NCBI RefSeq assembly: GCF_015667795.1
Contig: NZ_JADPEL010000013.1
Coordinates: 33,700-97,699, forward strand
From: Clostridium sp. D53t1_180928_C8
Lineage (GTDB): Bacteria > Bacillota > Clostridia > Clostridiales > Clostridiaceae
DNA length: 64,000 bases
Direction: 5' to 3'
Within the stretch, counting starts at the first letter, position 1; each line of letters starts with the position of its first letter. The notes under the pieces are model-generated. The model ran no database searches, was not told the origin of the DNA, and saw only the letters and a list, made by a program, of their open reading frames with translations. Positions 1 through 8,902 of the stretch are shown piece by piece. Position numbers and translations under genes: made by a program.

Positions 1-135
1 TAAATTATCATCAACAGTATATCTTGATGCTAAATCAATTATCTCACCTAATAAATCTCCTGTTTCGCTAAAGCACTCCTCTACCATTGGTGTCTTTTTA
101 TCCTTGCTCTTATTAAACATATTAAATAATCCCAT
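1..135 (-). CDS. Unknown protein, N-terminal 45 residues only (runs off left edge)
   Basis: An open frame starts with ATG at 135 and reads to the window edge without a stop. An AGGAG box sits just upstream (143-150 on the complement), which supports a real start. The visible protein begins MGLFNMFNKSKDKK and continues into a mixed acidic/hydrophobic stretch. There is no signal peptide or membrane segment. I do not recognise the family, and the rest of the gene lies outside the window. It is divergent from the ferrous iron transporter, with about 160 bp between them. Confidence 0.6.
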   Translation of the reverse strand, partial: MGLFNMFNKSKDKKTPMVEECFSETGDLLGEIIDLASRYTVDDNL

Positions 136-296
136 CTTTATAGTACTCCTTTATCTTGTATGATTTCTAATTTATTATATCATACACTCATTAATAAAGG
201 GAATTATTCCATTTACACCGGAATGTATATTATTCTAAATCAATATTTTTTGAATAAATATTGTAATAATGAAGCAATAAAGGCAGGTGGATTTAA

Positions 297-2660
297 ATGA
301 CATTAGATGAATTAGAAGTAGGAAAAAGTGCAACAATTGTTAGTGTCGGTGGTGATGGTTCACTAAGGAATCATTTTCTTGATATGGGACTTACGCCTAA
401 TACTAAAGTGGCTCTTATAAAGGTTGCTCCCATGGGGGACCCCATTGAATTATGTGTACGTGGATATGAACTTACACTAAGACTTGCAGATGCTGCAAAA
501 ATAGAAATTAAAGATATTACTGATACAAAATGCATTAATAATTATAAAGAAAGAATTAACGATATCCCTCACCCTCAAGTAGGTGAAATGGGAATTTATC
601 ATGTTAATAAAAAAGGTGATGAATTATCTCCAGGAGCGCCTTTAACCTTTGGGTTAATTGGCAATCAAAATTGTGGCAAAACCACACTCTTTAATCAATT
701 AACTGGTAGCAATCAGCATGTAGGAAACTTTCCTGGCGTTACAGTTGATAGAAAGGATGGTGTAATTAAAAATCACCCTGAAGCTACTGTTACAGATCTT
801 CCTGGAATATATTCTCTTTCTCCTTATACAAATGAGGAAATTGTAACTAGAGATTTTATTATTAAAGATCATCCTAGAGGTATTATAAATATTGTTGATG
901 CAACTAATATTGAACGTAATTTATATTTAACTATGCAATTAATAGAAATGGACCTTCCAATAGTTCTTGCACTTAATATGATGGATGAAGTTCAAGAAAA
1001 TGGTGGAACCATTAAAGTTAACTTATTAGAACAAACTCTTGGTATTCCTGTTGTTCCAATATCAGCCTCTAAAAATATGGGAATTGATGAATTAATTGAA
1101 CATGCTATTCACGTTGCTAGGTTTGATGAATGTCCCGGAAGATTAGACTTTTGTGATGAGAAAGCCTCTTATGAACAAGCTGCAATTCATAGATGTATAC
1201 ATGCAATACTTCACTTAATTGATGACCATGCCAATAATGTAAAAATCCCTGCTAGATTTGCCGCTACAAAACTTGTTGAGGGTGATTCGCTTATTTTAGA
1301 AGCACTTAAATTAGATGATAATGAAAAGCAATTGCTGGAACATATTATAATAGAAATGGAAAAAGAAACTGGTAAGGATAGACAGGCTTCTCTTGCTGAT
1401 ATGAGGTTTACTTTCATTAGTAATGTCTGTAATAATACTGTTATAAAGCCCCTTGAAAGTAAATCTCATGTACGTAGTGTAAAAATTGATAATATACTAA
1501 CAGGAAAATATACTGCTATACCTGCTTTTATTGCTATTATGGCTTTAGTTTTCTGGCTAACTTTTAATGTTATTGGTGCTACCTTATCTGATTGGTTATC
1601 AATGGTAATATCATGGTTTACACAGGTTTGTGATAATGGATTAACTGCTTATGAACTTAACCCTATAGTAAAATCTCTTTTAATTGATGGTATTTTTGGT
1701 GGAGTTGGAAGTGTTCTTAGCTTTTTACCAATTATAGTAGTTCTATTTTTCTTTTTATCTGTGTTAGAAGATAGTGGATATATGGCTAGAATTGCTTTTG
1801 TTATGGATAAGCTTCTTAGAAAAATTGGGCTTTCCGGTAGAAGTTTTGTTCCTCTTTTAATTGGTTTTGGTTGTTCTGTACCTGCAATTATGTCTACTAG
1901 AACACTATCATCAGAAAGAGATCGTAAAATGACAATGTTATTAATTCCATTTATGAGTTGCTCTGCTAAGCTTCCTATTTACGCATTATTTACTTATGCA
2001 TTTTTTCCAAAATATCGTACATTAGTTATGGTTATTTTATATTTTTCTGGAATTATTGTCGGAGTCTTATTTTCTTTTTTACTTAAAAATAGTGCTTTTA
2101 AAGGACAACCTATTCCTTTCGTAATGGAATTACCTAACTATAGATTTCCTAGCCCTAAAAGTGTTTGGCAATTAATATGGAGTAAAGCTAAGGATTTTAT
2201 AACAAAAGCATTTACCATTATATTTGTAGCAACTATTATTATTTGGTTTTTACAAACCTTTGATGCAAAACTTAATGTTGTAAGTGATTCTAAATTTAGT
2301 TTACTTGCTTTAATAGGTGGCCTTATTTCTCCTTTATTTTCTCCACTTGGCTTTGGTGATTGGAGAATATCAACTGCTTTAATTACAGGGTTTTCAGCTA
2401 AGGAAAATGTAGTAAGTACTTTAACTGTATTATTAGGTGGAAATACTTCGTCATTATCAACTTTATTCACACCTTTTACTGCATTTGTATTTTTAATATT
2501 TACATTATTATATACTCCTTGCGTTGCTGCAATAGCTTGTATAAAGCGAGAGCTTGGCTCAAAAAAGGTCGCCATTGCTATGGCTTTAATGCAATGTGGT
2601 ATAGCATGGATTGCTGCTTTTGCAATTCATTTTATAGGGTCTTTATTAGGATTTGATTAA
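297..2660 (+). CDS. feoB: Fused FeoA-FeoB ferrous iron transporter
   Basis: This 787-residue protein imports Fe(II) across the cytoplasmic membrane. Residues 1-75 form a FeoA (SH3-like) domain, fused by a linker to a complete FeoB. The FeoB G domain shows G1 GNQNCGKT (122-129), G3 DLPG (167-170) and G4 NMMD (227-230). A cytosolic spacer follows, then a membrane domain from about residue 410 with two Gate-type repeats (GFGCSVPA and the later STLT/CVAA region). FeoA and FeoB are usually separate genes, so the fusion is a genuine variant. The start is the ATG after AGGTGG. A short inverted repeat (241-248 with 256-263) and an extended -10-like TGTAATAAT lie just upstream, and iron control by Fur or DtxR is plausible but no clear consensus box is visible. 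No FeoC-like gene follows. Confidence 0.95.
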   Translation: MTLDELEVGKSATIVSVGGDGSLRNHFLDMGLTPNTKVALIKVAPMGDPIELCVRGYELTLRLADAAKIEIKDITDTKCINNYKERINDIPHPQVGEMGIYHVNKKGDELSPGAPLTFGLIGNQNCGKTTLFNQLTGSNQHVGNFPGVTVDRKDGVIKNHPEATVTDLPGIYSLSPYTNEEIVTRDFIIKDHPRGIINIVDATNIERNLYLTMQLIEMDLPIVLALNMMDEVQENGGTIKVNLLEQTLGIPVVPISASKNMGIDELIEHAIHVARFDECPGRLDFCDEKASYEQAAIHRCIHAILHLIDDHANNVKIPARFAATKLVEGDSLILEALKLDDNEKQLLEHIIIEMEKETGKDRQASLADMRFTFISNVCNNTVIKPLESKSHVRSVKIDNILTGKYTAIPAFIAIMALVFWLTFNVIGATLSDWLSMVISWFTQVCDNGLTAYELNPIVKSLLIDGIFGGVGSVLSFLPIIVVLFFFLSVLEDSGYMARIAFVMDKLLRKIGLSGRSFVPLLIGFGCSVPAIMSTRTLSSERDRKMTMLLIPFMSCSAKLPIYALFTYAFFPKYRTLVMVILYFSGIIVGVLFSFLLKNSAFKGQPIPFVMELPNYRFPSPKSVWQLIWSKAKDFITKAFTIIFVATIIIWFLQTFDAKLNVVSDSKFSLLALIGGLISPLFSPLGFGDWRISTALITGFSAKENVVSTLTVLLGGNTSSLSTLFTPFTAFVFLIFTLLYTPCVAAIACIKRELGSKKVAIAMALMQCGIAWIAAFAIHFIGSLLGFD

Positions 2661-2667
2661 AATATAA

Positions 2668-2715
2668 ATATGACTAACTGAAAATTTAAATATCTATACT
2701 TTCAGTTAGTCATAT
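2668..2715. terminator. Bidirectional terminator between feoB and arsC
   Basis: Perfect 16-bp arms (2668-2683 and 2700-2715) around a 16-nt AT-rich loop sit in the convergent gap between the two genes. The stem is flanked by A/T-rich sequence on both sides, so it could serve both genes. Confidence 0.75.
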
Positions 2716-2727
2716 AATTTATATACA

Positions 2728-3135
2728 TTATAACTTATTATTTTTAATTCTTTCTGCTAAGTCCTTAACTTTTAACTCTATACTTGTTGCTATTTTAATA
2801 AATTCTTCATCTTCTTTTCCAGTTGGATCTTCTAATCCCCAATCTTCTACATGATTTCCAGGTAAATAAGGACATATAACATTACATCCCATTTTTATAA
2901 CTATATCAACATTTGGAATATCACCCAACAACTTTGATCTTTGAGTTTCATTCATATCTATGTCATATAACTTTTTTATTATTCTTACTGCATCTTGATT
3001 TATTTGTGGTTTTATTTCTGTTCCTGCTGAGTAACTTTCAAAAACATCTATCCCATATTTTCTTCCTAATGCTTCTGCCATTTGTGATCTACAAGAATTA
3101 TGTACACATATAAAAGCTACCTTTGGTTTATTCAT
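2728..3135 (-). CDS. arsC: Arsenate reductase, thioredoxin-coupled (low-MW PTP fold)
   Basis: This 135-residue enzyme of the low-molecular-weight phosphatase/ArsC family would reduce arsenate to arsenite. The P-loop CVHNSCRS gives Cys10, Cys15 and Arg16. Two further cysteines in the redox flap (Cys84, Cys88 in GCNVICP) and the general-acid DP pair (Asp103) are present. That is the three-cysteine relay expected of thioredoxin-linked ArsC, with the closer C-x3-C flap spacing often seen in clostridial and archaeal members. It stands alone: no arsR, arsB or acr3 is adjacent. A TATAAT lies at 3170-3175 (complement), and an 11-bp palindrome overlaps the expected -35, suggesting repressor control. 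Function as arsenate reductase is likely, but a general phosphatase role cannot be excluded. Confidence 0.88.
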   Translation of the reverse strand: MNKPKVAFICVHNSCRSQMAEALGRKYGIDVFESYSAGTEIKPQINQDAVRIIKKLYDIDMNETQRSKLLGDIPNVDIVIKMGCNVICPYLPGNHVEDWGLEDPTGKEDEEFIKIATSIELKVKDLAERIKNNKL

Positions 3136-3181
3136 ATATTATCATCCCCTAATTACATAAGATGTATTTATTATATCATCT

Positions 3182-3207
3182 TATATATAGATATTCATCT
3201 ATATATA
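3182..3207. promoter_or_regulatory. Candidate operator over the arsC promoter
   Basis: Perfect inverted repeat with arms 3182-3192 and 3197-3207 and a 4-nt centre. On the arsC strand it covers the -35/spacer region just upstream of a TATAAT at 3170-3175. A second repeat (3157-3164 with 3177-3184) flanks the -10. The shape resembles ArsR/SmtB-type AT-rich dyads, but no such regulator gene is in the window. Confidence 0.45.
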
Positions 3208-3251
3208 TGTATTTTTTTATAATTTCTTACTAGACTTTAATAAATTTAAAC

Positions 3252-4136
3252 TTACCAGTGACTTATGTTTTCCAGTATATAGTCTTTAAACTCATCTGCA
3301 ATTTTTGAAATATAAGCTTCCTTATTCCATGCCATATAAATATTCTTATATCCAATTTCATCCTTTATTTTAAGCTTAGAAATTTTATTGGTATTAATCA
3401 TAGGTGTATTTATAACTATTGCAATACCAGCCCCTGCAGAAACCAATCCAGCTAGCATACTCGCTTCAGTGGGCTCTACTGATATCTTAGGATTATATCC
3501 TATAATCTCAGCATATGATATTTTCTTTTCATTATCTTTACTATTATAAACAATAAAATTCTCTTCTTTTAACTCTTTTAAATAAACATCTTCCTTATTA
3601 GCTAAAGAATGATTTTTAGGTACTATTAATACATACTCTTCTTTCTTTACCAAAGCTACTTCTATTTCCGGATAATTACTAATGCTGTCTATATTATCAA
3701 AAAATCCAAAATCTATTTTTCCATATTTTAAGTCTTTTAATATTTCTACCGTTGTTTGATTATTAAAATTAAACTTTGTCTGCATGTTATTATTTAAAAA
3801 ATTACTTATTAAAAATGGCATAAAAGTTGCCCCTATACAATATGTAGATGATACTGAAATAACCCTATCATTATTCTTCTTCATATCTTGTATTTTTTCT
3901 ATTCCTCTTTCAATATCATTAAGAGCAGATTCTGCATACTTTAAAAATACCTCTCCAAATTTAGTTATTTTTATATTACGCCCTTCTCTTTCAAATAACG
4001 GAACATTTAACTCCTCTTCTAGCTTTGAAATAGCTTTACTTAATGCCGGCTGAGTCACTAATAAAATATTAGATGCTGTAGTAAAGTTTTTTGTCTCTGC
4101 TATAATCTTAAAATATTCTAATTGCTGTAAATTCAT
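3252..4136 (-). CDS. LysR-family transcriptional regulator
   Basis: This 294-residue regulator has a typical N-terminal winged HTH (residues 1-60, beginning MNLQQLEYFKIIAETKNFTTA) and a periplasmic-binding-protein-like effector domain (about 88-290). AGGAG lies nine bases before the ATG. It is transcribed divergently from the ferredoxin-nitroreductase fusion, the classic arrangement for a LysR activator and its target. The 298-bp intergenic region contains AT-rich direct repeats that could hold its binding sites. The inducer cannot be inferred from sequence. Confidence 0.92.
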   Translation of the reverse strand: MNLQQLEYFKIIAETKNFTTASNILLVTQPALSKAISKLEEELNVPLFEREGRNIKITKFGEVFLKYAESALNDIERGIEKIQDMKKNNDRVISVSSTYCIGATFMPFLISNFLNNNMQTKFNFNNQTTVEILKDLKYGKIDFGFFDNIDSISNYPEIEVALVKKEEYVLIVPKNHSLANKEDVYLKELKEENFIVYNSKDNEKKISYAEIIGYNPKISVEPTEASMLAGLVSAGAGIAIVINTPMINTNKISKLKIKDEIGYKNIYMAWNKEAYISKIADEFKDYILENISHW

Positions 4137-4343
4137 ATTAATTTCTCCTACTAACCTTAATTTTTATAATATCTAACTGCTTTAAGAATCATATTTTTAA
4201 CACAAACTAATAAGTTGGTTTTTTCTATAACTTTTAGTTATATATTTATGAATATTATCAATTGGACTTACAGTTCTAACCAATGATATAATCACATTAT
4301 TCATTAATAAGTGTTCTTTTATTAATATACAAATTATAAATTT

Positions 4344-4400
4344 TATTAATATAAAAGTCAAAAACAATATTTATAATTAATATTAATATAAAGTGCAAAA
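4344..4400. repeat. Direct repeat in the lysR/nitroreductase intergenic region
   Basis: A roughly 20-nt motif, TATTAATATAAAAGTCAAAA, starts at 4344 and recurs with small changes at 4381, 37 bp apart. The second copy ends 35 bp before the nitroreductase ATG. It may be a tandem regulator site or a promoter duplication. The rest of the 4137-4434 gap is AT-rich with no other recognisable feature. Confidence 0.4.
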
Positions 4401-4434
4401 TAATATTATATTAAAATTAAGGAGTGTTTTTAAA

Positions 4435-5256
4435 ATGTTTAAAGTAGATAGAGAAAAATGTATAGCATGTACACAATGTATTCAAGATTGTCCTACTCGT
4501 GTTATTTCATTAAAAGATGGAAAAGCAGAAATCAATAATGATGGGTGTATTAAATGTTCTCATTGCGTTGCAGTCTGTCCTGTAGAAGCAGTTTCAACAG
4601 ATGATTATAATATGGATGATGTAAAACCTTATAACAAAGATACTTTTACAGTAGAAGCAGAAAATCTTTTAAACTTTATTAAGTTTAGAAGAAGTGTTAG
4701 ACGTTTTAAAAATAAGCCTGTAGAAAGGGAAAAACTTGAACAAATTATTGAAGCTGGAAGATTTACTCAAACTTCAACTAATAGCCAAGATGTTTCCTAT
4801 ACAGTTGTTACAGATAAATTAGATAAATTAAAAGAATTAGCTTATTCTAGCTTAAAGAAAAAAGGAGAGTATATATTAGCTAACTTATCTCCTGAAACAG
4901 AACACTTAAAAAGATATGCTAATATGTGGCTACATAGTTACTCTCAATTTAAAGATGATCCTATAAAAAATGATAGATTATTCTTTAATGCTCCATCAGT
5001 AATTTTTGTTACTTCACCTTCGCCAATTAATGGTGGATTGGTTTCTTCAAATATGGAGCTTATGACTGATGCATTAGGTCTTGGTACTTTCTTTAGCGGA
5101 TTCTTGTTAGTGGCTTCTCAAGATAATAAGGAAATTTTAGATTTACTTAATATAAAAGATGGTAAGCAAATAATTTCTTGCTTAGTCATTGGATATCCTA
5201 ATGTTAAATATCAAAGAACTGTACCTAGAAAAGAAGCTAACGTAAACTGGATTTAA
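4435..5256 (+). CDS. Ferredoxin-nitroreductase fusion flavoprotein
   Basis: This 273-residue protein begins with two [4Fe-4S] ferredoxin motifs (Cys9, 12, 15, 19 and Cys38, 41, 44, 48). A nitroreductase/FMN domain follows from about residue 70, starting RRSVRRFKNKPVEREKLEQI. It would carry electrons from the clusters to FMN to reduce an unidentified substrate. An upstream in-frame ATG at 4393 lacks an SD. The ATG at 4435 follows AAGGAGTG at good spacing and starts the ferredoxin domain cleanly, so I chose it. It is divergent from the LysR gene and probably controlled by it. Fusions of this type are common in anaerobic clostridia. Confidence 0.93.
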   Translation: MFKVDREKCIACTQCIQDCPTRVISLKDGKAEINNDGCIKCSHCVAVCPVEAVSTDDYNMDDVKPYNKDTFTVEAENLLNFIKFRRSVRRFKNKPVEREKLEQIIEAGRFTQTSTNSQDVSYTVVTDKLDKLKELAYSSLKKKGEYILANLSPETEHLKRYANMWLHSYSQFKDDPIKNDRLFFNAPSVIFVTSPSPINGGLVSSNMELMTDALGLGTFFSGFLLVASQDNKEILDLLNIKDGKQIISCLVIGYPNVKYQRTVPRKEANVNWI

Positions 5257-5303
5257 AAAAAGTACCCCTGGGTGCCTCACAGGCGCCCTAGTGGCACTTT
5301 TTT
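5255..5303. terminator. GC-rich bidirectional terminator
   Basis: A strong imperfect stem (left arm ending GGGTGCC, right arm starting GGCGCCC, loop TCACA) is flanked by A and T runs. It lies between the convergent nitroreductase and the 69-aa gene. Its GC content stands out sharply from the surroundings. Confidence 0.8.
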
Positions 5304-5305
5304 GT

Positions 5306-5515
5306 TTATCCTTCAAGTACAGTGTGTTTTTTCTCTTCATTTACTAACTCTTGAAACTCTATATCATATAATTTATCTTTTAATTCCCTTATCTTATTAT
5401 CTAACTCTTTAATTTTTTCCTTAGCATTATACATTTTAACATTAACTGCCCAATCATTTCTTTCTCTTTCGTAGTACTTAATTTCATCTCTTATTTTTTG
5501 ACTTTCAGATAACAT
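5306..5515 (-). CDS. Small coiled-coil protein of unknown function
   Basis: A 69-residue, highly charged protein. It is predicted helical throughout, with Lys/Glu/Asp/Arg-rich heptad-like spacing and no cysteines, signal or membrane segment. AAGGAAG lies before the ATG. It appears to be monocistronic, bounded downstream by the GC-rich terminator at 5255-5303. I do not recognise a family. Confidence 0.7.
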   Translation of the reverse strand: MLSESQKIRDEIKYYERERNDWAVNVKMYNAKEKIKELDNKIRELKDKLYDIEFQELVNEEKKHTVLEG

Positions 5516-5667
5516 AAAAACACTTCCTTAATTTACGATGTATTAACCATCTTAATATAAGATATGCTTAATATTATCTTTTTTATACTGAAAATAAATT
5601 GTAAAAAAATTAATATCACTTATTATTATCCTCTTTTGAATATAATTAAACTATATAATAATCCTCT

Positions 5668-6951
5668 TTATGCTGATAATATTTCATTTTTCTCATTGTC
5701 TTCTTCACAATAATACTTATCTTTATCAAAATCACCTTCACTTTTAGCTACGATTAAAGTACAAACATTATCCCCCATAACATTTACAGTAGTTCTAAAC
5801 ATATCTATTATTCTTTCAACTCCCATTATTAATCCAATTCCCTCTAATGGAAGATTTACAGAAGTTAAAACCATAGACAACATTATCATACCTACACCTG
5901 GGACCCCTGCTGTTCCTATAGATGCTAAAGTAGCTGTTAAAACTATTGTTATCATTTGATTTATTCCTAAGTGAATACCATACATTTGAGCTATAAATAA
6001 AGCTGCAACACCTTGCATAATAGCTGTTCCATCCATATTTATAGTAGCACCCATTGGTATTGTAAATGATCTTGTTGTTTTACCAACACCTAGCTCTTCT
6101 AATATTTCCATACTTGCCGGAACTGAAGCATTACTTGATGATGTAGAGAAGGTTATAGCTGCAACAGATGTAAACTTTTTTAAGAATGGCTTTATTTTTT
6201 CTCTAGTAAATAACTTAAATAAGCCACCATATACTACAACAACATGTATTGCTAACCCTAATAACACTACAAGTAAATATTTTACTAATACTAATATAGC
6301 TTCTTTTCCAACTGTAGAAAAAGTCTCAGCAACTAATGCAAATACTCCAAAAGGTGCTGCAAGCATTATTATGCCTACCATTTTCATACATATATCATTA
6401 GCACTTTCAAATACCTTTCTTACTGGTTCTGCTTTTTCACCAATCATACTCATTGCAACTCCTGTAATCAATGCAAAGAATATTATTTGTAACATCTCAC
6501 CATTTGCAAAAGCTGCTATTGGATTTGAAGGTATTATTCCAAGTAATATTTCAGCTATTGATTTTGACTCTCCTATTGCAACTTCACTAGTTACTACTGA
6601 ACTCATATCTAATCCAACACCTGGCTTTAATACACTACCTAAAAACAATGCTGCTATTATAGCTATAGCTGTTGTAGATAGATAAAATACCATTGTTTTC
6701 GAACCTATTCTACCTAATTTTTTAACATCTCCCATAGATGATGTTCCACATACTAACGATACAAAAACTAGTGGTACAACCATCATTTTAATAGCTGTAG
6801 TAAATCCACTTCCTAAAACCTTAAATACTCCTCCAATAATTACTGTATTCTTTATGTAACTGTCAGGAACTTGTTTTAATACTAGTCCAACTATAAAACC
6901 TAAAAATAATCCTAATAATATTTTCGTTGTTAACGACATTTTCTTTTTCAT
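5668..6951 (-). CDS. Dicarboxylate/amino acid:cation symporter (DAACS family)
   Basis: This 427-residue sodium- or proton-coupled symporter belongs to the GltP/GltT/EAAT fold. The conserved serine-rich hairpin (FSTSSSNASVP) and the NMDGT substrate/cation motif are both present, with multiple hydrophobic helices along the whole length. Substrates in this family are glutamate, aspartate, serine or C4-dicarboxylates; sequence alone does not decide. An upstream ATG at 6990 is unlikely because a TATAAT at 6993-6998 would place it at the transcription start. The ATG at 6951 follows GAGGTAG and begins MKKKMSLTTK. It is a single gene with a short acidic C-terminal tail. Confidence 0.92.
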   Translation of the reverse strand: MKKKMSLTTKILLGLFLGFIVGLVLKQVPDSYIKNTVIIGGVFKVLGSGFTTAIKMMVVPLVFVSLVCGTSSMGDVKKLGRIGSKTMVFYLSTTAIAIIAALFLGSVLKPGVGLDMSSVVTSEVAIGESKSIAEILLGIIPSNPIAAFANGEMLQIIFFALITGVAMSMIGEKAEPVRKVFESANDICMKMVGIIMLAAPFGVFALVAETFSTVGKEAILVLVKYLLVVLLGLAIHVVVVYGGLFKLFTREKIKPFLKKFTSVAAITFSTSSSNASVPASMEILEELGVGKTTRSFTIPMGATINMDGTAIMQGVAALFIAQMYGIHLGINQMITIVLTATLASIGTAGVPGVGMIMLSMVLTSVNLPLEGIGLIMGVERIIDMFRTTVNVMGDNVCTLIVAKSEGDFDKDKYYCEEDNEKNEILSA

Positions 6952-7073
6952 TTTGTCTACCTCATTCGTTATATTACATACTTTACCCACTAATTATACA
7001 ATATTTTTCGTGACCTTGCCTTATTTTTTAAATTTTTTATTAATTTTTTTAAATAAATCTATATAATGATAAA

Positions 7074-7103
7074 AGCAGTTACAAGATCATTATTGCAACT
7101 GCT
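7074..7103 (-). terminator. Terminator after the HD-GYP gene
   Basis: Ten-bp arms (7074-7083, 7094-7103) with one G-U pair, followed on the minus strand by TTTTATC. It lies 34 nt after the stop codon. Confidence 0.6.
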
Positions 7104-7136
7104 AACTTATACTCTAAAAAGTAACTAAAACTATTA

Positions 7137-8384
7137 TTAATTTTTATAAATAAACTTATTATAATTATTATATAATAAAATTATTTTTTCCCTATATTTA
7201 TTATATAACATACTATTCATAGCTTCTAAATAATCATAGTTTTCTATAACCTTTTTCACAACATTATTATCTATTTCCCCAAGCTTTACCGATCTATTTA
7301 ATATTTCTATTACCTTTTCTTTTTTAAATCTTTCTTTATAGGGTCTTTTTTGAATTAAAGCTATGAATATATCAGCTACAGAAACAATTCTTTCACTTAA
7401 AGATAAATTAGATATTCCTCTGGGATAACCTTTACCATTTAATTTCTCATGATGATTAGCAGCTATATTTAAAATACTATCATTTTTTAAATTAGATAAA
7501 ATTTCATATGTATATATAACATGCTTCTTCATAACTTCAAATTCTTCATTTGTTAAAGAAGATTCTTTTTTTAATATTGCATCTGGTATTGCTATTTTGC
7601 CAATATCATGTAATAAGCTTCCTACCATTACATTATAAGATTCTGTTTTATTTAAATTAAAATATTTGCACATTATACAACTAGTATTAGATACAGATAA
7701 GGAATGAAAATCTTCAATATCACATTTACAATCAATTATAAAAGCTAAACATTCAATAATTTTTTCTATACTTACTATTCCTGAATCTAGCAAATTAAAT
7801 TCTTCCCAAAATTTACACTTATAACTTCCATCTAACAAATTATTTAATATTTCTGTTGCATTGCTATTTAAAAACTTACTTAAATATTCAGGGTTATAAA
7901 AAAAAGATCTTTTGCCTAATATATCTATTATATCATTTATTGAAACTTCCTTATTAATAATTTTAAATATTGATATATCATCTGCTAATTTAATAATATT
8001 ACATTCTAATGGCTTTTCAATATTATTAATTGTATTATTAGAATTATAGCTATTATGATGATATAAAACAAACTTACATATATTGGTATCAGGCAATAAA
8101 AAATCAAACAGTACATACCCCAGTATACAATGTTCTTGTATAACATTTTCACTTTCATAATCATCTAATGAATCTACTATATTTGTTCTTACTGCTGAAA
8201 AATCATGAAAATATGCTGCTATAACTAATGAATGCTTAGTATTTTCATCTATATTTAAAATTTTACATATTTCTAATGTTAAATATGCAACTTCTAAACT
8301 GTGAGAACTTACAGCTTTATCAAGTTTTTCATATGCACTATTAACTGTTTTTAATACATCTGTTATATCTAAGCACCCATTCAT
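7137..8384 (-). CDS. Tandem HD / HD-GYP domain protein, probable c-di-GMP phosphodiesterase
   Basis: This 415-residue soluble protein has two HD-type domains. The N-terminal one (about 20-150) has His28, His60-Asp61 and His109-His110. The C-terminal one (about 222-400) carries the full HD-GYP set: His227, His259-Asp260 (HDIGK), His288, His311-His312, Gly319-Tyr320-Pro321, and Asp338. HD-GYP enzymes hydrolyse cyclic di-GMP to pGpG or GMP, so a role in lifestyle or surface-attachment signalling is likely. There is no receiver or membrane domain, and the input may be the N-terminal HD unit. The RBS is GGGTGGG upstream of the ATG. It appears to be transcribed alone. Confidence 0.88.
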   Translation of the reverse strand: MNGCLDITDVLKTVNSAYEKLDKAVSSHSLEVAYLTLEICKILNIDENTKHSLVIAAYFHDFSAVRTNIVDSLDDYESENVIQEHCILGYVLFDFLLPDTNICKFVLYHHNSYNSNNTINNIEKPLECNIIKLADDISIFKIINKEVSINDIIDILGKRSFFYNPEYLSKFLNSNATEILNNLLDGSYKCKFWEEFNLLDSGIVSIEKIIECLAFIIDCKCDIEDFHSLSVSNTSCIMCKYFNLNKTESYNVMVGSLLHDIGKIAIPDAILKKESSLTNEEFEVMKKHVIYTYEILSNLKNDSILNIAANHHEKLNGKGYPRGISNLSLSERIVSVADIFIALIQKRPYKERFKKEKVIEILNRSVKLGEIDNNVVKKVIENYDYLEAMNSMLYNKYREKIILLYNNYNKFIYKN

Positions 8385-8488
8385 ATTCCCACCCTTTCTT
8401 ATATAAAAACATATATTTTATTATACACCATTTTTTTCCATATTTCATCTTATTAAAAATTATTATTATTATTATTATTATTCACCAC

Positions 8489-8524
8489 AAAAAAAAGACA
8501 TTAGCAATAAAGCAAATGTCTTTT
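8489..8524 (-). terminator. Terminator after the 60-aa gene
   Basis: Thirteen-bp arms (8493-8505, 8512-8524) with one mismatch, followed on the minus strand by a T run. A short ATT trinucleotide run (about 8458-8482) lies beyond it. Confidence 0.7.
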
Positions 8525-8548
8525 AATTCTATCCGATTATTTTTTGTA

Positions 8549-8731
8549 TTACTTCCTATTATTACTTATTTCATACTCTTTATAAAAACTAGTTAATATA
8601 TCATATTCTTCTTGCGATAAAAATTTACTATTATATTTTTCATCTAATTCTTTTTGTGTAAATCCTATGTATCTTATTTTATTTTTATAGAGCTCAATAA
8701 GCCCTAATCTTAAGTTATTATTTTCACTCAT
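8549..8731 (-). CDS. Small acidic protein of unknown function
   Basis: A 60-residue soluble protein rich in Tyr, Glu, Lys and Asn with a helical pattern (KELDEKYNSKFLSQEEYD). AAAGGAG precedes the ATG and a clear terminator follows, so it looks like a real one-gene unit. The layout recalls short SHOCT-like or DUF helical peptides, but I cannot assign it. It is divergent from the ECF S component. Confidence 0.65.
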   Translation of the reverse strand: MSENNNLRLGLIELYKNKIRYIGFTQKELDEKYNSKFLSQEEYDILTSFYKEYEISNNRK

Positions 8732-8902
8732 CTTTTTATCTCCTTTATCTTTTAGTTTAATTTTCTATATTATACACCACTTTTTATTATGATGTTAATA
8801 CTTTTTATTATTAATTAATATTTTTTATTGTATCCATACATTGGTTCTTTCTATTTAATTAGTGTATTTTATTAATATGGAATTTTATCGGAGGTCATTA
8901 TA

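Noticed and set aside
8458-8482. ATT trinucleotide run
   Set aside because: A short simple repeat expected in AT-rich DNA, with no gene or promoter on it.
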